Made by a program: the position numbers and the translations under genes. Source: Streptomyces sp. STR69 (GTDB taxonomy: Bacteria; Actinomycetota; Actinomycetes; Streptomycetales; Streptomycetaceae). Taken from it: a DNA stretch of 64,000 nt. Where the stretch lies: the NCBI RefSeq assembly GCF_024519455.1, contig NZ_JALJRY010000001.1, positions 667,253-731,252 on the forward strand, written 5' to 3'. Positions 52,891 to 61,948 of the stretch are shown here, piece by piece; position 1 is the stretch's first letter, and each line of letters begins with the position of its first letter. Below the pieces are notes generated by a model. The model saw only the letters and a program-made list of their open reading frames with translations, had not been told where the DNA came from and searched no databases.

Positions 52891-54094
52891 AGCCACTTAC
52901 GGTAGCCCCTGCGGGCACGGCACCCGCGCGGGTCAGCAGGTCGGCGAGGCGGTCCGTGACGACCTCCGGGTGCTCCAGCATGACCAGGTGCCCGGCGTCC
53001 GGCACGAGCACCAGCTCGGCGTCCGGCAGCTGGTCGGCGATGGCCTCGCTGTGCTCACTGGGCGTGACGAGATCGCCGATCCCTGCCAGCACGAGCACCG
53101 GCATGTCCTTGAAGTGGGTGAGGGCCGCCGTCTTGTCGTGGTCGGTGAACGCCGGGTAGAACTCGGCGACCACGTCGATGGGCGTGCCCTCGATCATCCG
53201 CTCGGCGAACCGCGCGACGGCCGGGTCCACGTCCCGTGACGCGAACGAGTACCGCTTGATGATCCCGGCGAACAGATCGGCGGTGGCCCGCCGCCCCCGC
53301 TCCACCAGCGCGGCCTGCTGACCGAGCGCCTTCAGCACACCGGGCAGCACCCGCCGTACCGCGTTGACCCCGGCGACGGGCAGGCCGAAGTTGACCTCGC
53401 CGAGCCGCCCGGCGGACGTACCGACGAAGGCGGTGGCCACGACCCGGTCGCGGATCAGCTCCGGGTACTGGTCGGCGAGTGCCATCACCGTCATGCCGCC
53501 CATGGAGTGGCCGACGAGCACGATCGGCCCCTCGGGCACGGCCGCGTCGAGCACGGCCTTCAGGTCACGGCCCAACTGGTCGATGGTGAGCGGCATGTCG
53601 TCTTCCAGCTGCGCGACCCCGCGCGCGGAACGGCCGTGGCTGCGCTGGTCCCAGTGCACGGTCCGTACGACCCCGCGCAGGGCCGCCCGCTGGAAGTGCC
53701 AGGAGTCCTGGTTGAGGCAGTAGCCGTGGCTGAAGACGACGGTGACCGGGGCCGGTGCCTTGCGTCCGAAGAGCCGGCGGCGTTTCGGGGTGACGGCGAC
53801 CTCGGGCTCGATGTCGTCGACCTCGTAGTACAGCTCGGTGCCGTCGTCCGCGGGGGCCGTGCCGGGGATGCCGCGCAGCGAGCCGTACGGTCCCGTGGAG
53901 TCGAGCGCCAGCCGCGCCCGCTCGCGCATACTGCGCCCGACCGTCATCCGCTCTATGGCGACACCGGCCGCTGCACCGGCGGCGATCACACCTATCGCGG
54001 CGCCCGCGATTCCGGTCACCTTGCGCCAGTTGCCGGCCACCCCCGTGGCGGCGGAGGCGAGTTCGGCGACCGCCTCCGCGCTGCTCTCGCTCAC
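52856..54094 (-). CDS. Alpha/beta hydrolase with N-terminal membrane segment
   Basis: 412 residues. The N terminus has a Gly/Ala-rich helix (VTGIAGAAIGVIAAGAAAGVAI) that may insert in the membrane. Hydrolase core: oxyanion region VVFSHGYCLNQDSW, nucleophile elbow GHSMGG, acid near AGIGDLVTP and His in PDAGHLVMLEHP. The GTG start overlaps the alr stop (GTGA) and has GGAGCGG upstream. Conserved between alr and tsaE in actinomycetes; substrate unknown. Confidence 0.9.
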   Translation of the reverse strand: MSESSAEAVAELASAATGVAGNWRKVTGIAGAAIGVIAAGAAAGVAIERMTVGRSMRERARLALDSTGPYGSLRGIPGTAPADDGTELYYEVDDIEPEVAVTPKRRRLFGRKAPAPVTVVFSHGYCLNQDSWHFQRAALRGVVRTVHWDQRSHGRSARGVAQLEDDMPLTIDQLGRDLKAVLDAAVPEGPIVLVGHSMGGMTVMALADQYPELIRDRVVATAFVGTSAGRLGEVNFGLPVAGVNAVRRVLPGVLKALGQQAALVERGRRATADLFAGIIKRYSFASRDVDPAVARFAERMIEGTPIDVVAEFYPAFTDHDKTAALTHFKDMPVLVLAGIGDLVTPSEHSEAIADQLPDAELVLVPDAGHLVMLEHPEVVTDRLADLLTRAGAVPAGATVSGYGSTSSTAQRG

Positions 54095-55338
54095 GTGCCG
54101 CTCCTCTTCCCGTCCCGGCCCTGCGCCGCGTCGTCCGCCTCATAACCGGGGACGACCTCATCCACGAGGACATCCTCATTGACGTAGACGCGGGGAACGC
54201 GTGTTCCGATGCGGGTCACGATCTCGTAGGCGATGGTGTCGGCGGCCTGTGCCCAGTCCTCGGCGGTGGGTTCGCCGCGGTCGCCGGGGCCGAAGAGGAT
54301 CGCCTCCGCCCCGGGCTCCGGCTCGTCCCCTCCGAGGTCTACGACGAACTGGTCCATGGCGACCCGCCCGGCGACCGTGCGCCACTTGCCGCCGACCAGC
54401 ACCGGGCCGGTGCCGGAGGCGTGCCGGGGGATGCCGTCCGCGTAGCCGACGGGGATGAGGCCGAGGGTCGTCGTGCCCGGAGTGACGTAGTGATGCCCGT
54501 AGCTGACGCCGTGCCCGCCCGGTACCTGCTTGACCAGGGCGACGGACGCCTTCAGGGTCATCACCGGCCGCAGTCCGAAGTCGGCCGAGGAGCCCTGCCC
54601 GGGGATGGGTGAGACGCCGTAGACGGCGATGCCGGTGCGGACGAGGTCGAAGTGGGAGTCGGGACGGGTGAGGGTGGCGGGCGAGTTGGCGATGTGGCGG
54701 ACCTCGGGCCGTACGCCCTGGCCCTCCGCGTACGCGACCATCTCGCGGAAGAGGGCGAGTTGGGCGTCGACGGAGGGATGTCCTGGTTCGTCGGCGCAGG
54801 CGAAGTGCGACCAGATGCCGGTGACGTGGAGCAGCCCCTCGGCCTCCGCGCGCAGGGCCTCGCCGACGAGTTCGGCCCAGTCGTCGCCGGGCTGGCAGCC
54901 ATTGCGTCCGAGCCCGGTGTCGGCCTTGAGCTGCACGCGCGCGGGGAGACCGGCCGCGCGGGCGGCTGCCACGACCTCCCGCAGCGCCCACATGCCGCTG
55001 AGCGACATGTCGAGGTCGGCCTCGATGGCCTCGCGCCACGGCCCGCCGGGTGTCCAGAGCCAGCACATGATCCGCACCCCGTCGGGCAGCCCGGCGCGGG
55101 CCCGCAGGTCGAGGGCCTCCTCGGGGGTGGCCGTACCGAGCCAGGTCGCGCCCGCCTCGACGGCCGCGCGGGCGCACGGCAGGGCGCCGTGGCCGTACGC
55201 GTCGGACTTCACGACGGCCATGAGGGCGGCGCCCGGCGCGAGGGCGCGCAGGGTCCGCACATTGGCCCGCAGGGCACCGAGGTCGATCTCGGCGCGGGCA
55301 CGCAGGGGCGCGGTCGGCGCAGTTGCTGTCTCGTTCAT
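54091..55338 (-). CDS. alr: Alanine racemase
   Basis: 415 residues. PLP enzyme making D-alanine for peptidoglycan. PLP lysine Lys44 in VVKSDAYGHG; the second catalytic base Tyr is in VSYGHHYVT; substrate residues in IPVGYADGIPR and RVAMDQFVVDLG. The C-terminal extension (EDVLVDEVVPGYEADDAAQG) is longer than in E. coli enzymes. It overlaps the hydrolase gene downstream; the L,D-transpeptidase gene is 46 bp upstream on the same strand. Confidence 0.96.
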   Translation of the reverse strand: MNETATAPTAPLRARAEIDLGALRANVRTLRALAPGAALMAVVKSDAYGHGALPCARAAVEAGATWLGTATPEEALDLRARAGLPDGVRIMCWLWTPGGPWREAIEADLDMSLSGMWALREVVAAARAAGLPARVQLKADTGLGRNGCQPGDDWAELVGEALRAEAEGLLHVTGIWSHFACADEPGHPSVDAQLALFREMVAYAEGQGVRPEVRHIANSPATLTRPDSHFDLVRTGIAVYGVSPIPGQGSSADFGLRPVMTLKASVALVKQVPGGHGVSYGHHYVTPGTTTLGLIPVGYADGIPRHASGTGPVLVGGKWRTVAGRVAMDQFVVDLGGDEPEPGAEAILFGPGDRGEPTAEDWAQAADTIAYEIVTRIGTRVPRVYVNEDVLVDEVVPGYEADDAAQGRDGKRSGT

Positions 55339-55384
55339 GACGTCCCCAGTCTCTCAGAGGGGACTGACAAGCCCGCAGGCCCGC

Positions 55385-56281
55385 CTAGTTCCCGGGCCGG
55401 TGGCCCCAGACGTAGACGCGGTCGCCCTTCTTGAGGACGCTCCACAGTTTGCGGGCGTCGGCCAGTCGGAGGTTGACGCAGCCCCAGGAGCCGGTGGTGG
55501 TGTAGATGCTGCCGTAGACGGCGTGGAAGGCGATGCCGCCGTCGAAGAACTGGGCATACGGCATAGGGCTGTTGTACAGGGTCGACCAGTGGTTCTTGTG
55601 CTTCCAGTAGATCTTGTGCCAGCCGCCCCGCGTGACATGTCCGCCTCGCCCGCTGCGCATGGGCACCGGCCCGAAGACGACCTTCTTGCCCTTCTGCACC
55701 CAGGTGAGCTGCCGGTCGAGATCGACACAGGCGACGCGGTACGAGCGGACGGGGCACTTCCGGGCCGCGTTCGGGTTCTTCTTGGCGGCGAGAAGCTGCA
55801 TGCGCGCCCAGGTCACCGGTCCGGCGAAGCCGATCGCGGGCTTGATGCCCTGCTTCTTCTGGAAGGCCTTGATGGCCTTGCAGTCGGCGGCCGACTGCCG
55901 ACCGTCCGCCTTCAGTTTCAACCACCGCTCCACGCCCCGCTGGTAGGGCCCGGTCTGCTTGCTGCAGGAGACCTTCGCCACGGCGTCCCCGATCGGCACG
56001 TACTCGACGAGCGCGTACGTCCCCGCCGCCGCGTCCCTCGGCTCGACCCGGTCCTCCTCTGCGGTCGGCGTGTACACCTTGGGTGCGAGGGCCTGGTCGG
56101 GCGTGTCGATCTGCCAGGGCTGATACGGCCCCGGGGGCACCCCCGGCACGAGTTCGGTCTCGCCGGGCGCGGTCGCCGGCACCGGGTCGTCGGCCCAGGC
56201 GGTCCCGGTCCCGACAGGGAGGGCGATCACCGCGGTGAGCAGCACCGCGATGCTTCTGTGCGCGATTCGTGTACTGATCAT
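55385..56281 (-). CDS. Secreted L,D-transpeptidase (YkuD domain)
   Basis: 298 residues. Signal peptide (cleavage near TAWA-DD), a peptidoglycan-binding-like helical part (GVERWLKLKADGRQS ... IKAFQKKQGIKPAIGFAGPVTWARM) and a C-terminal YkuD catalytic domain. His253 (AFHAVYG) and the nucleophile Cys268 in GSWGCVNLR (SHGCxR variant with Trp for His) are present. It would form 3-3 cross-links or attach proteins to the wall. Four extra cysteines (residues 106, 134, 176, 185) may form disulfides. Confidence 0.9.
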   Translation of the reverse strand: MISTRIAHRSIAVLLTAVIALPVGTGTAWADDPVPATAPGETELVPGVPPGPYQPWQIDTPDQALAPKVYTPTAEEDRVEPRDAAAGTYALVEYVPIGDAVAKVSCSKQTGPYQRGVERWLKLKADGRQSAADCKAIKAFQKKQGIKPAIGFAGPVTWARMQLLAAKKNPNAARKCPVRSYRVACVDLDRQLTWVQKGKKVVFGPVPMRSGRGGHVTRGGWHKIYWKHKNHWSTLYNSPMPYAQFFDGGIAFHAVYGSIYTTTGSWGCVNLRLADARKLWSVLKKGDRVYVWGHRPGN

Positions 56282-56403
56282 GCGATCAGAGAAACGCGAC
56301 GGTACGACAGCGGACGGGTGCCGCGCGGAGGGGTCACCCTTATTGCGGACGGATCACCCTTATTGACGAGCGTTCGGTGTATCAGCCCGTCCGGCGTTCT
56401 CAG

Positions 56404-57852
56404 TCACACACGTCCCGCATCCCGTACGTCCCGCCAGGCCGTCCGCACCGCGTCCGCCACGTCATGGGCCCCCACCGGCGCCCCGTCCGCCGCCAGCCGC
56501 CCCGCGAGACCGTGCAGATACGCCCCCACGCTGCCCGCGTCGAACGCCGGCAGCCCCGCCGCCAGCAACGAGCCCGCGAGCCCCGACAGCACGTCCCCGC
56601 TGCCCGCCGTGGCCAGCCAGCCGGTGCCCGTCGGATTGACCCGCACCGCCCCGCCCCCGGAGTCGGCGACCAACGTCGTCGACCCCTTGAGGAGCACGGT
56701 CGCCCCGTAGCGCCGCGCCAACTCCCGCACCGACGTGAGCCGGGCCGCCTCGACCTCCGCGCGCGGTACCCCGAGCAGCGCGGCGGCCTCCCCCGCGTGC
56801 GGGGTCATCAGCGTCGGCGCCGTACGCGCCCGTACGGCCTCCGGATCCGCCAGTCGCAGCCCGTCCGCGTCGATGAGCACCGGCACGTCGGCCGTCACCA
56901 CCTCCGCCACGGTCGCCGCGTCGTCGCCCGCCCCCGGTCCGACGACCCACGCCTGCACCCGCCCCGCCTTGGCCGGCCCCCGGTCCGACACCAGGGCCTC
57001 CGGGAACCGCGCGATCACCGCGTCCGCGGCCGGGCCGACGTACCGTACGGCCCCCGCGCCGCCCCGCAGCGCCCCGGCGACGGCGAGCACGGCCGCGCCC
57101 GGGTAGCGCCCGGATCCGGCGGCGATGCCCACGACTCCACGCCGGTACTTGTCGCTCTCGGCGCCCGGCACGGGCAGCAGCGCCGCCACGTCCGCGTGCT
57201 GCAGGGCCTCCAGTTCGGGTTCGACGGGCAGTTCGGCGCCGAGTCCGATGTCGACGAGCCGTACGGAACCGGCGTACTCGCGCGCGGGGTCGATCAGCAG
57301 CCCCGGCTTGTGGGTGCCGAAGGTGACGGTGAGGTCGGCCCGGACCGCGGCGCCCCGCACCTCGCCCGTGTCCGCCTCGACACCGCTCGGGAGGTCTACG
57401 GCGACGACGACACCCCGGGAGTCCCCGGCAAGGGTCGTGAGCCGCGCGGCGTCCGGCCGCAGCCCGCCCCGGCCGCCGATCCCGACGATGCCGTCGAGGA
57501 CGAGATCGGCGTGCAGGACCGGTTCCTCGGCGGCGTCCGGCGCCACCGTACGTCCGCCCGCGCGGAGCAGCGCCGCGAGTCCGCCCGCGTGGGTGCGGTC
57601 CGGCGCGAGCAGCACCGCCGTGACGGCCGCCCCGCGCCGGGCCAGCCTCGCCCCGGCGTAGAGCGCGTCGCCGCCGTTGTCCCCGCTCCCCACCAGCAGC
57701 ACGACCCGGCCGCCGTAGACCCGCCCCAGCAACTGGGCGCAGGCGACGGCCAGTCCAGCCGCGGCACGCTGCATGAGCGCGCCCTCGGGAAGCCGCTCCA
57801 TCAGCCTCTGCTCGGCTGCCCTTACCGTCTCCACGCTGTACGCAGTACGCAT
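56404..57852 (-). CDS. nnrD: Bifunctional NAD(P)HX epimerase / ADP-dependent dehydratase
   Basis: 482 residues. Repairs hydrated NAD(P)H. N-terminal YjeF_N epimerase domain (MRTAYSVETVRAAEQRLMER ... VVLLVGSGDNGGDALYAG, DGIVGIGGRGGLRP) is fused to the C-terminal carbohydrate-kinase-like dehydratase domain (VGIAAGSGRYPGAAVLAVAGAL ... LMTPHAGEAAALLG ... VLLKGSTTLV ... GSGDVLSGLAGSLL). The usual actinobacterial fusion of NnrE and NnrD. It follows acpS on the same strand by 45 bp. Confidence 0.94.
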   Translation of the reverse strand: MRTAYSVETVRAAEQRLMERLPEGALMQRAAAGLAVACAQLLGRVYGGRVVLLVGSGDNGGDALYAGARLARRGAAVTAVLLAPDRTHAGGLAALLRAGGRTVAPDAAEEPVLHADLVLDGIVGIGGRGGLRPDAARLTTLAGDSRGVVVAVDLPSGVEADTGEVRGAAVRADLTVTFGTHKPGLLIDPAREYAGSVRLVDIGLGAELPVEPELEALQHADVAALLPVPGAESDKYRRGVVGIAAGSGRYPGAAVLAVAGALRGGAGAVRYVGPAADAVIARFPEALVSDRGPAKAGRVQAWVVGPGAGDDAATVAEVVTADVPVLIDADGLRLADPEAVRARTAPTLMTPHAGEAAALLGVPRAEVEAARLTSVRELARRYGATVLLKGSTTLVADSGGGAVRVNPTGTGWLATAGSGDVLSGLAGSLLAAGLPAFDAGSVGAYLHGLAGRLAADGAPVGAHDVADAVRTAWRDVRDAGRV

Positions 57853-57897
57853 GCGGTCGAGTCTGCCCCGGAAGCGCCCGGGACCGCACCCGGGCCG

Positions 57898-58269
57898 TCA
57901 GCCCTCGGCGACGACCACGGCGGAGGCCACTCCCGCGTCATGACTCAACGAGACATGCCACGACCGCACCCCCAGCTCGGCCGCCCGTGCCGCGACCGTC
58001 CCCGTCACCTTCAGCCGGGGCTGCCCGCTGTCCTCGACATACACCTCGGCGTCCGTCCAGTGCAGGCCGGCCGGGGCACCCAGCGCTTTCGCCAGCGCTT
58101 CCTTCGCGGCGAAGCGGGCGGCGAGGGAGGCGGGCCCACGGCGTTCACCGCTCGGCAGCAGCAACTCACTGTCCAGGAACAGACGTTGGGCCATGCCGGG
58201 CGTACGTTCCAGGGACGCCGCGAACCGGGCGATCTCGGCCACGTCGATACCAACCCCGATGATGCTCAT
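57898..58269 (-). CDS. acpS: Holo-[acyl-carrier-protein] synthase
   Basis: 123 residues from the ATG at 58269. Transfers phosphopantetheine from CoA to acyl carrier proteins. Metal and CoA motifs [27 protein letters not shown] and [15 protein letters not shown] are complete. First gene of the acpS–nnrD run. Ribosome-binding site is weak; an upstream GTG at 58281 would add four residues. Confidence 0.96.
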   Translation of the reverse strand: MSIIGVGIDVAEIARFAASLERTPGMAQRLFLDSELLLPSGERRGPASLAARFAAKEALAKALGAPAGLHWTDAEVYVEDSGQPRLKVTGTVAARAAELGVRSWHVSLSHDAGVASAVVVAEG

Positions 58270-58317
58270 GCCGAGCACCATATGACGGCGTGCAGCTGGT
58301 TCTGCGTGCCGACCTCG

Positions 58318-58869
58318 TCAGTTGAACTGCCAGTACTGGTTGTACGCGGCCACCGAACCGCAGGTGAACTGGACGACCCCGGCCTTGTCGGACTGACTCG
58401 ATCCGGCGACGGCCATGCACTTGGCGCTGTGGCGGGCCACCAGCTGGTACCCGTTGATGCCGGTCGGTGCGGCCCGCAGCAGCCACTGCTGGTTGTTCTG
58501 GCCGGTGCAGCCGAACTGGTTCACCACGGCGTTGTTGTCGAGGCTGTTCTCGCGGACGTCCGCGCACTTGCCGCTGTTGAGGTTGACGAGCAGGTAGTAG
58601 CCGCTGTTGGTGGCCTGCAGCGCCCACTGCTGGTTCCTGCCGCCGTTGCAGGAGTACTGCTCAAGGCCCTGTCCGTCGTCGGTGCTGGATTCCGGTACGT
58701 CCAGGCACTTGCCGCTCTGGTAGTTGGTCAGCGTGAAGTAGGTCACCGCCTGCGGCTGTGCGGCGACGGCGCCGGCTCCGGCTGCGGAGAGCCCGACCAG
58801 GCTCATGCCGAGCGTGGCCGTGGCAGCAACTCGGCCGGAAAGTCGCACAGTTGAATTGGCTCTGCCCAT
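58318..58869 (-). CDS. Secreted ricin-type beta-trefoil lectin
   Basis: 183 residues from the ATG at 58869 (GGGGGACG upstream). Signal peptide (RVAATATLGMSLVGLSAAGAGA) and one RICIN domain built of three QxW repeats: NQQWALQ, NQQWLLR and NQYWQFN, each with a GKCLDV/GKCADV/AKCMAV strand. Six cysteines pair as in such lectins. Probably binds galactose- or xylose-type glycans. Stand-alone, without a catalytic domain. Confidence 0.88.
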   Translation of the reverse strand: MGRANSTVRLSGRVAATATLGMSLVGLSAAGAGAVAAQPQAVTYFTLTNYQSGKCLDVPESSTDDGQGLEQYSCNGGRNQQWALQATNSGYYLLVNLNSGKCADVRENSLDNNAVVNQFGCTGQNNQQWLLRAAPTGINGYQLVARHSAKCMAVAGSSQSDKAGVVQFTCGSVAAYNQYWQFN

Positions 58870-58966
58870 TGGGTCGTCCCCCGTTGACGAGAAGCCGGAT
58901 GCACGGGCGACGGGTGCCGCCGTCGGAAAGGCTGCCCGCAACGGGGCTTCGGGGGATGAGTAACCG

Positions 58967-59514
58967 TTACTCAACCGCCTTGAGAACCCGGGCGAGTTCG
59001 TGCCGGGTGGTGACGCCGAGCTTGGCACAGGTGCGCTGGAGGTGGTTGTCGACGGTGCGCACCGACAGGGCCAGGGTGTCGGCGATGTCCTTGCCGGCGT
59101 CGCCGGCTGCGGCGAGCAGGGCGATCTCGCGTTCGCGGGCGGTGAGTCGAGCGGTCGCCCGGACGGTGCTCAACAGGGGCGTTCGGGCGCCCTCGCAGCG
59201 GGCCCGGGCCGCGGTGGCCCGCCGGTCGGCCGCGGCGGCACGCGGGGGTGGCCCGCTGCCCGCGAGGCGGCTGCGGCGGCGTTGGCCGCCTCGGCGGCGA
59301 GCAGGTCCGCGGCCGGTTCCAGGCACTCCTCGGCCCACCGCGACTTGCCGACCCCGGCGGCCCTGCCCACCACGAACCCGCGACACCCCCGGTCCGCCAG
59401 GGCCGCGGCGAAATGCTCCAGCTCCAACCCACGCCCCACCAACGGCCGGCGCCCCGCCCAGTCCCGCACCCCGGCTCCCCCGTTCCCGGCGGCCTCTCGT
59501 ACGCCGCCCGGCAC
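58967..59514 (-). pseudogene. Remnant of a LuxR/LAL-family regulator
   Basis: Two pieces of a large ATP-binding LuxR regulator in different frames. The N-terminal piece (59514 to about 59290) reads LVGRGLELEHFAAALADRGC and VVGRAAGVGKSRWAEECLE, a Walker A. It then jumps directly to PAADLLAAEAANAAAAASRAAG, which normally lies just before the C-terminal HTH. A frameshift near 59230-59260 leads to the HTH piece (LTAREREIALLAAAGDAGKDIADTL, SVRTVDNHLQRTCAKLGV), ending at 58967. About 700 residues of a normal family member are missing. The HTH frame alone could make a 139-residue protein, so a residual function is not excluded. Confidence 0.75.
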
Positions 59515-59712
59515 CGTCCCATCAGCTCGAGGCCGGTCGTAGGGGCGGGGTTTCGGGCCGTCGTCGAGCGGCACCGGTCCTGAACACCCCTTGCCCTCAT
59601 GGGCAGATGACACAGTTCTCCGGCACGAAGTCGCTGCCCCCGAGTACCTCGTGGCGACACCCGGCCGACAGGTAGACAACGAAGATCCCGACCCCGGCCA
59701 GGGAATGAGAAC

Positions 59713-60789
59713 GTGCACGCCAGAGACGAAGCCCGCACGCAGGACGCCGTACCCCGGCGTGCCCCGCTGAGCGGCCCCGCAGCCGACACCGCCAGGCAAC
59801 CGGCCGCCCAGCCCGCGCACGAGTTGCTCTCGCTCCAGTCGACGGCGGGCAACGCCAACGTCGCGCGGATGCTCGGCCAGGAGGGTCGCCCCGGACCGGC
59901 CGTGCAGCGGGCGCCGGTCGTCCAGCGGAGCAAGCTGTCGAGCGGGAACATCGCGTTCACCAACGTGTCCCTCAAGTTCCCTGAATCGCAGGGCAAGGCC
60001 ACCAGGGTGCTGGAACTCCTGTCCGCCAACACCGCGATCACGTCCTTCCTCAACGGCCGGACCTGCCGGATCACGCTGGAGAAGCGGACGACACAGACAC
60101 CCGCGGACGTGGTCGACAAGGGGGCCGACGGCGTCTTCGTCACGATGGCCGCCTACTACCTGGAGAACTACGACATCGGCTACATCATGGGCATGCTCTG
60201 CCATGAGTTCGGCATCCATCCGATGGCCGCCGCCGCCCCCAACATGCGCGACGAGGAAGAGGCCTTCAGGGGTGTGCCCTTCCCGGTGCCGGGGTTGGAG
60301 GACAAGCCGCATCCCGACGGATTCGCGTCGATGAACACCGACGCCGCCAAGCAGGCCGACCATGTGCTCGGCGTCATCCCCAGGAGCCCGCGGTACACCG
60401 TCTACCGCAACGTCACCCTGGAGATGGCGGACCTGCTGCTGCGGGACGCGCGCAACCACGAGGAAGGCGCCCGGGAACAGGACGTCACCGACCTCATCGA
60501 CTGCTTCCTCATGGACGTGGCGTCGATCGCCGCGACGAACGACAACCGTATGCGCGGCATGCCGGTCCTGCGCAACAGCGAGGGCCCGTCGATCCGCCAG
60601 GACATCGCGGCCGTGTACAACGCCTACAAGGCCCGCCTCGCGGACGACCTGTCGGAGGAACGGCAGCCCATCAAGCCCCTGTTCCCCCCGGAGAAGACCC
60701 CGGAGGCCGTCAAGGCCGACTTCAACACCCTTCTGGGGCGGATCACCAAGGGCGCGTTCCGGGCCTGGAGCATCGACAACAGCAACTAG
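59713..60789 (+). CDS. Protein with eCIS-cargo-like N terminus and HExxxH motif
   Basis: 358 residues, no signal peptide. The N-terminal 75 residues are Ala/Pro/Gln-rich and contain LLSLQSTAGNANVARML (38-54), close to the LQRxAGNxxVxxML motif common at the start of DUF4157 and contractile-injection-system cargo proteins, followed by VQRAPVVQRS. The C-terminal domain of about 280 residues has YYLENYDIGYIMGMLCHEFG, including His164-Glu165-x3-His169, a candidate metal site. GTG start at 59713. No injection-system genes are in the window. Possibly a delivered metalloprotease-like toxin; function unproven. Confidence 0.75.
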   Translation: MHARDEARTQDAVPRRAPLSGPAADTARQPAAQPAHELLSLQSTAGNANVARMLGQEGRPGPAVQRAPVVQRSKLSSGNIAFTNVSLKFPESQGKATRVLELLSANTAITSFLNGRTCRITLEKRTTQTPADVVDKGADGVFVTMAAYYLENYDIGYIMGMLCHEFGIHPMAAAAPNMRDEEEAFRGVPFPVPGLEDKPHPDGFASMNTDAAKQADHVLGVIPRSPRYTVYRNVTLEMADLLLRDARNHEEGAREQDVTDLIDCFLMDVASIAATNDNRMRGMPVLRNSEGPSIRQDIAAVYNAYKARLADDLSEERQPIKPLFPPEKTPEAVKADFNTLLGRITKGAFRAWSIDNSN

Positions 60790-60913
60790 GGCGTTTGACC
60801 GTGGACCGCGATGTGTCGGGTGCCTGTCGGGGGTGTCGGTCCGTTGTCGGCCGCTTGTCGGCGCGGGCTGGAACTTTTCTCCCACCGCACGTTCCATGAC
60901 GATCGGAGAGAAC

Positions 60914-61933
60914 ATGCCCGCCACACCCGCCACGCCTTCGTTTGCCCTGCCCGTCCCCGTCGCCACCACCGTCGCGCCGCCCGACCTCACCGACAGCACG
61001 CTGCTGGACGTCGACCCGGACGCGCAGATGTCCCTCGGCGCCGTCGAGGTGGACAGCCGTAGCGATGTCGTCTACGCGACCGTCGAACTGCCCGGCGGGG
61101 CGCGGCGCGAGCTGAAGGTCGACGTCCTGCGGCCCACCGGCGACGAACGGCTTCCGCTGGTCGTCTTCCTTCCCGGTGGCGCGTTTCTCCGCTGCAACAA
61201 GGCCATGGCGTTCGAAGCGCGCCGGCATGTCGCCGAGTCCGGTTTCGTCGTCGCCAGTGTCGAGTACCGCGTCACCTCCGACGGCGCCACCTTCTACGAC
61301 TCCGTCCGCGATGTCCGTGCCGCCCTCGCACATCTGCGGTCGCACGCAGACGACTTCGGCATCGACCCCGGCGCGGTCGCCCTGTGGGGCGAGTCGGCCG
61401 GCGGTCATGTGGCCGCGCTGACAGGTGTCACGGACGGTCGGCCCGAGTTCTCCGACGCCTCGGACCCGGCCGCGCCGGGACGGGTGCGGGCCGTGATCGA
61501 CGCCTACGGCAGCTCCGAACTCTCCGCCATCGCCGACGACTTCGACGAGGCTGCCCGACTGCGCTACCGGCAGGAGGCCACGCACTTCTCGGCGTACCTC
61601 GGCAGGCCGGGCGCACCGTTCCCGGAGATCCCCGAGACGGTGCGCGCCGCGGACCCGGCAACCTACGCGACCGCCTCGGCGCCGCCGTTCCTGTTCCTGC
61701 ACGGCAGCGAGGACATGCTCGTCTCCCCGTCCCAGACGCAGCATGTGCACCAGGCGCTGCGCGCCGCCGGGGCCGACAGCACCCGCTACGTCCTGAAGGG
61801 CGCCAACCACGGAGACGTCGGGTTCCTCGGACACCCGGGCACCGGACTGCCCTGGACCTCGGCCACCACCATGGGCGTCGTCACCGGGTTCCTGCACCGC
61901 CGTCTCGACCGGGCCGACGTGACGGGGCGGTGA
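60914..61933 (+). CDS. Alpha/beta hydrolase (esterase, BD-FAE / HSL-like)
   Basis: 339 residues from the ATG at 60914 (GGAGAG just upstream); an ATG at 60896 is possible. Oxyanion region VVFLPGGAFLRCN (HGG replaced by PGG), nucleophile in GESAGGH, acid in LHGSEDMLVSPSQ and His in KGANHGDVG. This is the arrangement of small-molecule carboxylesterases. No signal peptide. 124 bp after the eCIS-cargo-like gene on the same strand. Confidence 0.88.
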   Translation: MPATPATPSFALPVPVATTVAPPDLTDSTLLDVDPDAQMSLGAVEVDSRSDVVYATVELPGGARRELKVDVLRPTGDERLPLVVFLPGGAFLRCNKAMAFEARRHVAESGFVVASVEYRVTSDGATFYDSVRDVRAALAHLRSHADDFGIDPGAVALWGESAGGHVAALTGVTDGRPEFSDASDPAAPGRVRAVIDAYGSSELSAIADDFDEAARLRYRQEATHFSAYLGRPGAPFPEIPETVRAADPATYATASAPPFLFLHGSEDMLVSPSQTQHVHQALRAAGADSTRYVLKGANHGDVGFLGHPGTGLPWTSATTMGVVTGFLHRRLDRADVTGR

Positions 61934-61948
61934 GTCCCGCCGCCGCCG

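Noticed and set aside
58971..60143. 390-codon minus-strand frame spanning the LuxR remnant
   Set aside because: Mostly antisense to the cargo-like gene; only its frame-neighbours carry LuxR motifs, and those are described as a pseudogene.
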